NCBI RefSeq assembly: GCF_024055795.1
Contig: NZ_JAMXMY010000018.1
Coordinates: 62,001-126,000 of the forward strand
Direction of reading: 5' to 3'
From: Actinoallomurus purpureus
GTDB taxonomy: Bacteria; Actinomycetota; Actinomycetes; Streptosporangiales; Streptosporangiaceae
Length of the DNA: 64,000 nucleotides
Shown piece after piece: positions 61,965-64,000 of this stretch; position 1 is the stretch's first letter, and every line of letters starts with the position of its first letter. The translations under genes were made by a program, and so were the position numbers. A model generated the notes under the pieces. It made no database searches. It worked only from the letters and a program-made list of their open reading frames with translations, and was not told the origin of the DNA.

Positions 61965-62178
61965 CACACCGCAACTCGCCACTGAAGCCCGCAGGCCTCA
62001 GCTGGTCCGCCGATGCGCGTCCGCGCCGACCAGGCACCACCAAGCAAGGAGAACACTCGCGTGACACTCCCGGCTCCTCGCCGACAGCGCCGCAGACCTG
62101 CTCGCCATTCTCGCCACGTATATGCGGGATGACCACACGAACCAGTCCCCGCATTCACTTTCGGTTGCTCAGGCGAAA
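61965..62178. other. Intergenic region with a possible gene remnant
   Basis: On the plus strand AAGGAG lies before GTG 62061, but that frame stops after about 23 codons. In another frame a stretch reads LLADSAADLLAILATYMRDD, which looks like real protein sequence and is not preceded by a start. The combination suggests a frameshifted remnant beside the monooxygenase gene. No function can be assigned. Confidence 0.3.
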
Positions 62179-63919
<1,741 letters not shown>

Positions 63920-64000
63920 GTGATCACGATTCCGAACGGGCCCGTGCGGTTGCAGGGCGAATCCGGCGTGGCGGCCCGGCTGGTCCCGGTCACGGTCGAC
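63920..64000 (+). other. Possible 5' end of a plus-strand gene cut by the window
   Basis: From GTG 63920 an open frame of 27 codons (VITIPNGPVRLQGESGVAAR...) runs off the right edge. There is no strong ribosome site and the translation has no recognised domain. A minus-strand frame ending GPFGIVITWLGKDWTG is equally open. Neither can be confirmed from 81 bases. Confidence 0.2.

Overview
This 64 kb window is a high-GC actinomycete chromosome segment. A developmental regulator (bldC), valine dehydrogenase, a DUF3073 gene and split purine genes (purS/purQ/purL and purF/purM) point to a filamentous actinobacterium. The many secreted hydrolases and 'actinobacteria-only' families suggest a Streptosporangiales-like organism (Actinomadura or Actinoallomurus relatives). 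That placement is inference. No rRNA, tRNA, CRISPR array or complete insertion sequence was found.

Left part (1-9.4 kb): the 5' part of a pyruvate/2-oxoacid dehydrogenase E1-alpha gene, then two long paralogous repeat proteins with C-terminal membrane segments that flank a PIN/RHH toxin-antitoxin pair. Divergently, purS, an anti-sigma-type ATPase, purQ and purL make the FGAM synthase complex and end at a 20-bp-stem terminator.

9.4-27 kb: a TetR/DHA2-exporter pair shares a palindromic operator. A broken DUF5753/DUF397 regulatory module and a subtilisin-like protease follow. The second purine block (sterol-carrier-like gene, purF, purM) comes next. From memory of Streptomyces gene order, purM is normally followed by DUF3073, vdh, a conserved gene and bldC. 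Here about 8.4 kb lies between purM and DUF3073: a DUF218 protein, a SulP transporter, a beta-carbonic anhydrase, a small membrane protein ending LQVFRC and a 1398-residue sedolisin-Kelch protein.

27-44 kb: DUF3073, vdh, the DUF8083-like gene and bldC, then TetR and LacI regulators, a lipoprotein amidase, a methyltransferase coupled to a DUF711 gene, a DHA2 exporter with a repeat-rich promoter, an L,D-transpeptidase-like protein, RodA, and a second carbonic anhydrase preceded by a second LQVFRC protein. The two LQVFRC loci share 26 identical bases covering the last six codons, the stop and the bases after it.

44-64 kb: a PAP2 phosphatase with a truncated PAP2 copy behind it, secreted hydrolases (tripeptidyl-peptidase type, GH13 amylase, PHB-depolymerase-type esterase), a secreted seven-repeat RCC1 protein and a secreted HNH-like protein. 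The right end is rich in probable antibiotic-defence genes: an ABC-F ATPase, a LysR/MFS pair and a rifampicin-monooxygenase homologue. That last gene carries a foreign-looking N-terminal extension and is preceded by a 19-codon leader peptide and a hairpin. The leader/hairpin/monooxygenase arrangement and the duplicated LQVFRC-carbonic anhydrase cassette are the two most interesting undescribed candidates.
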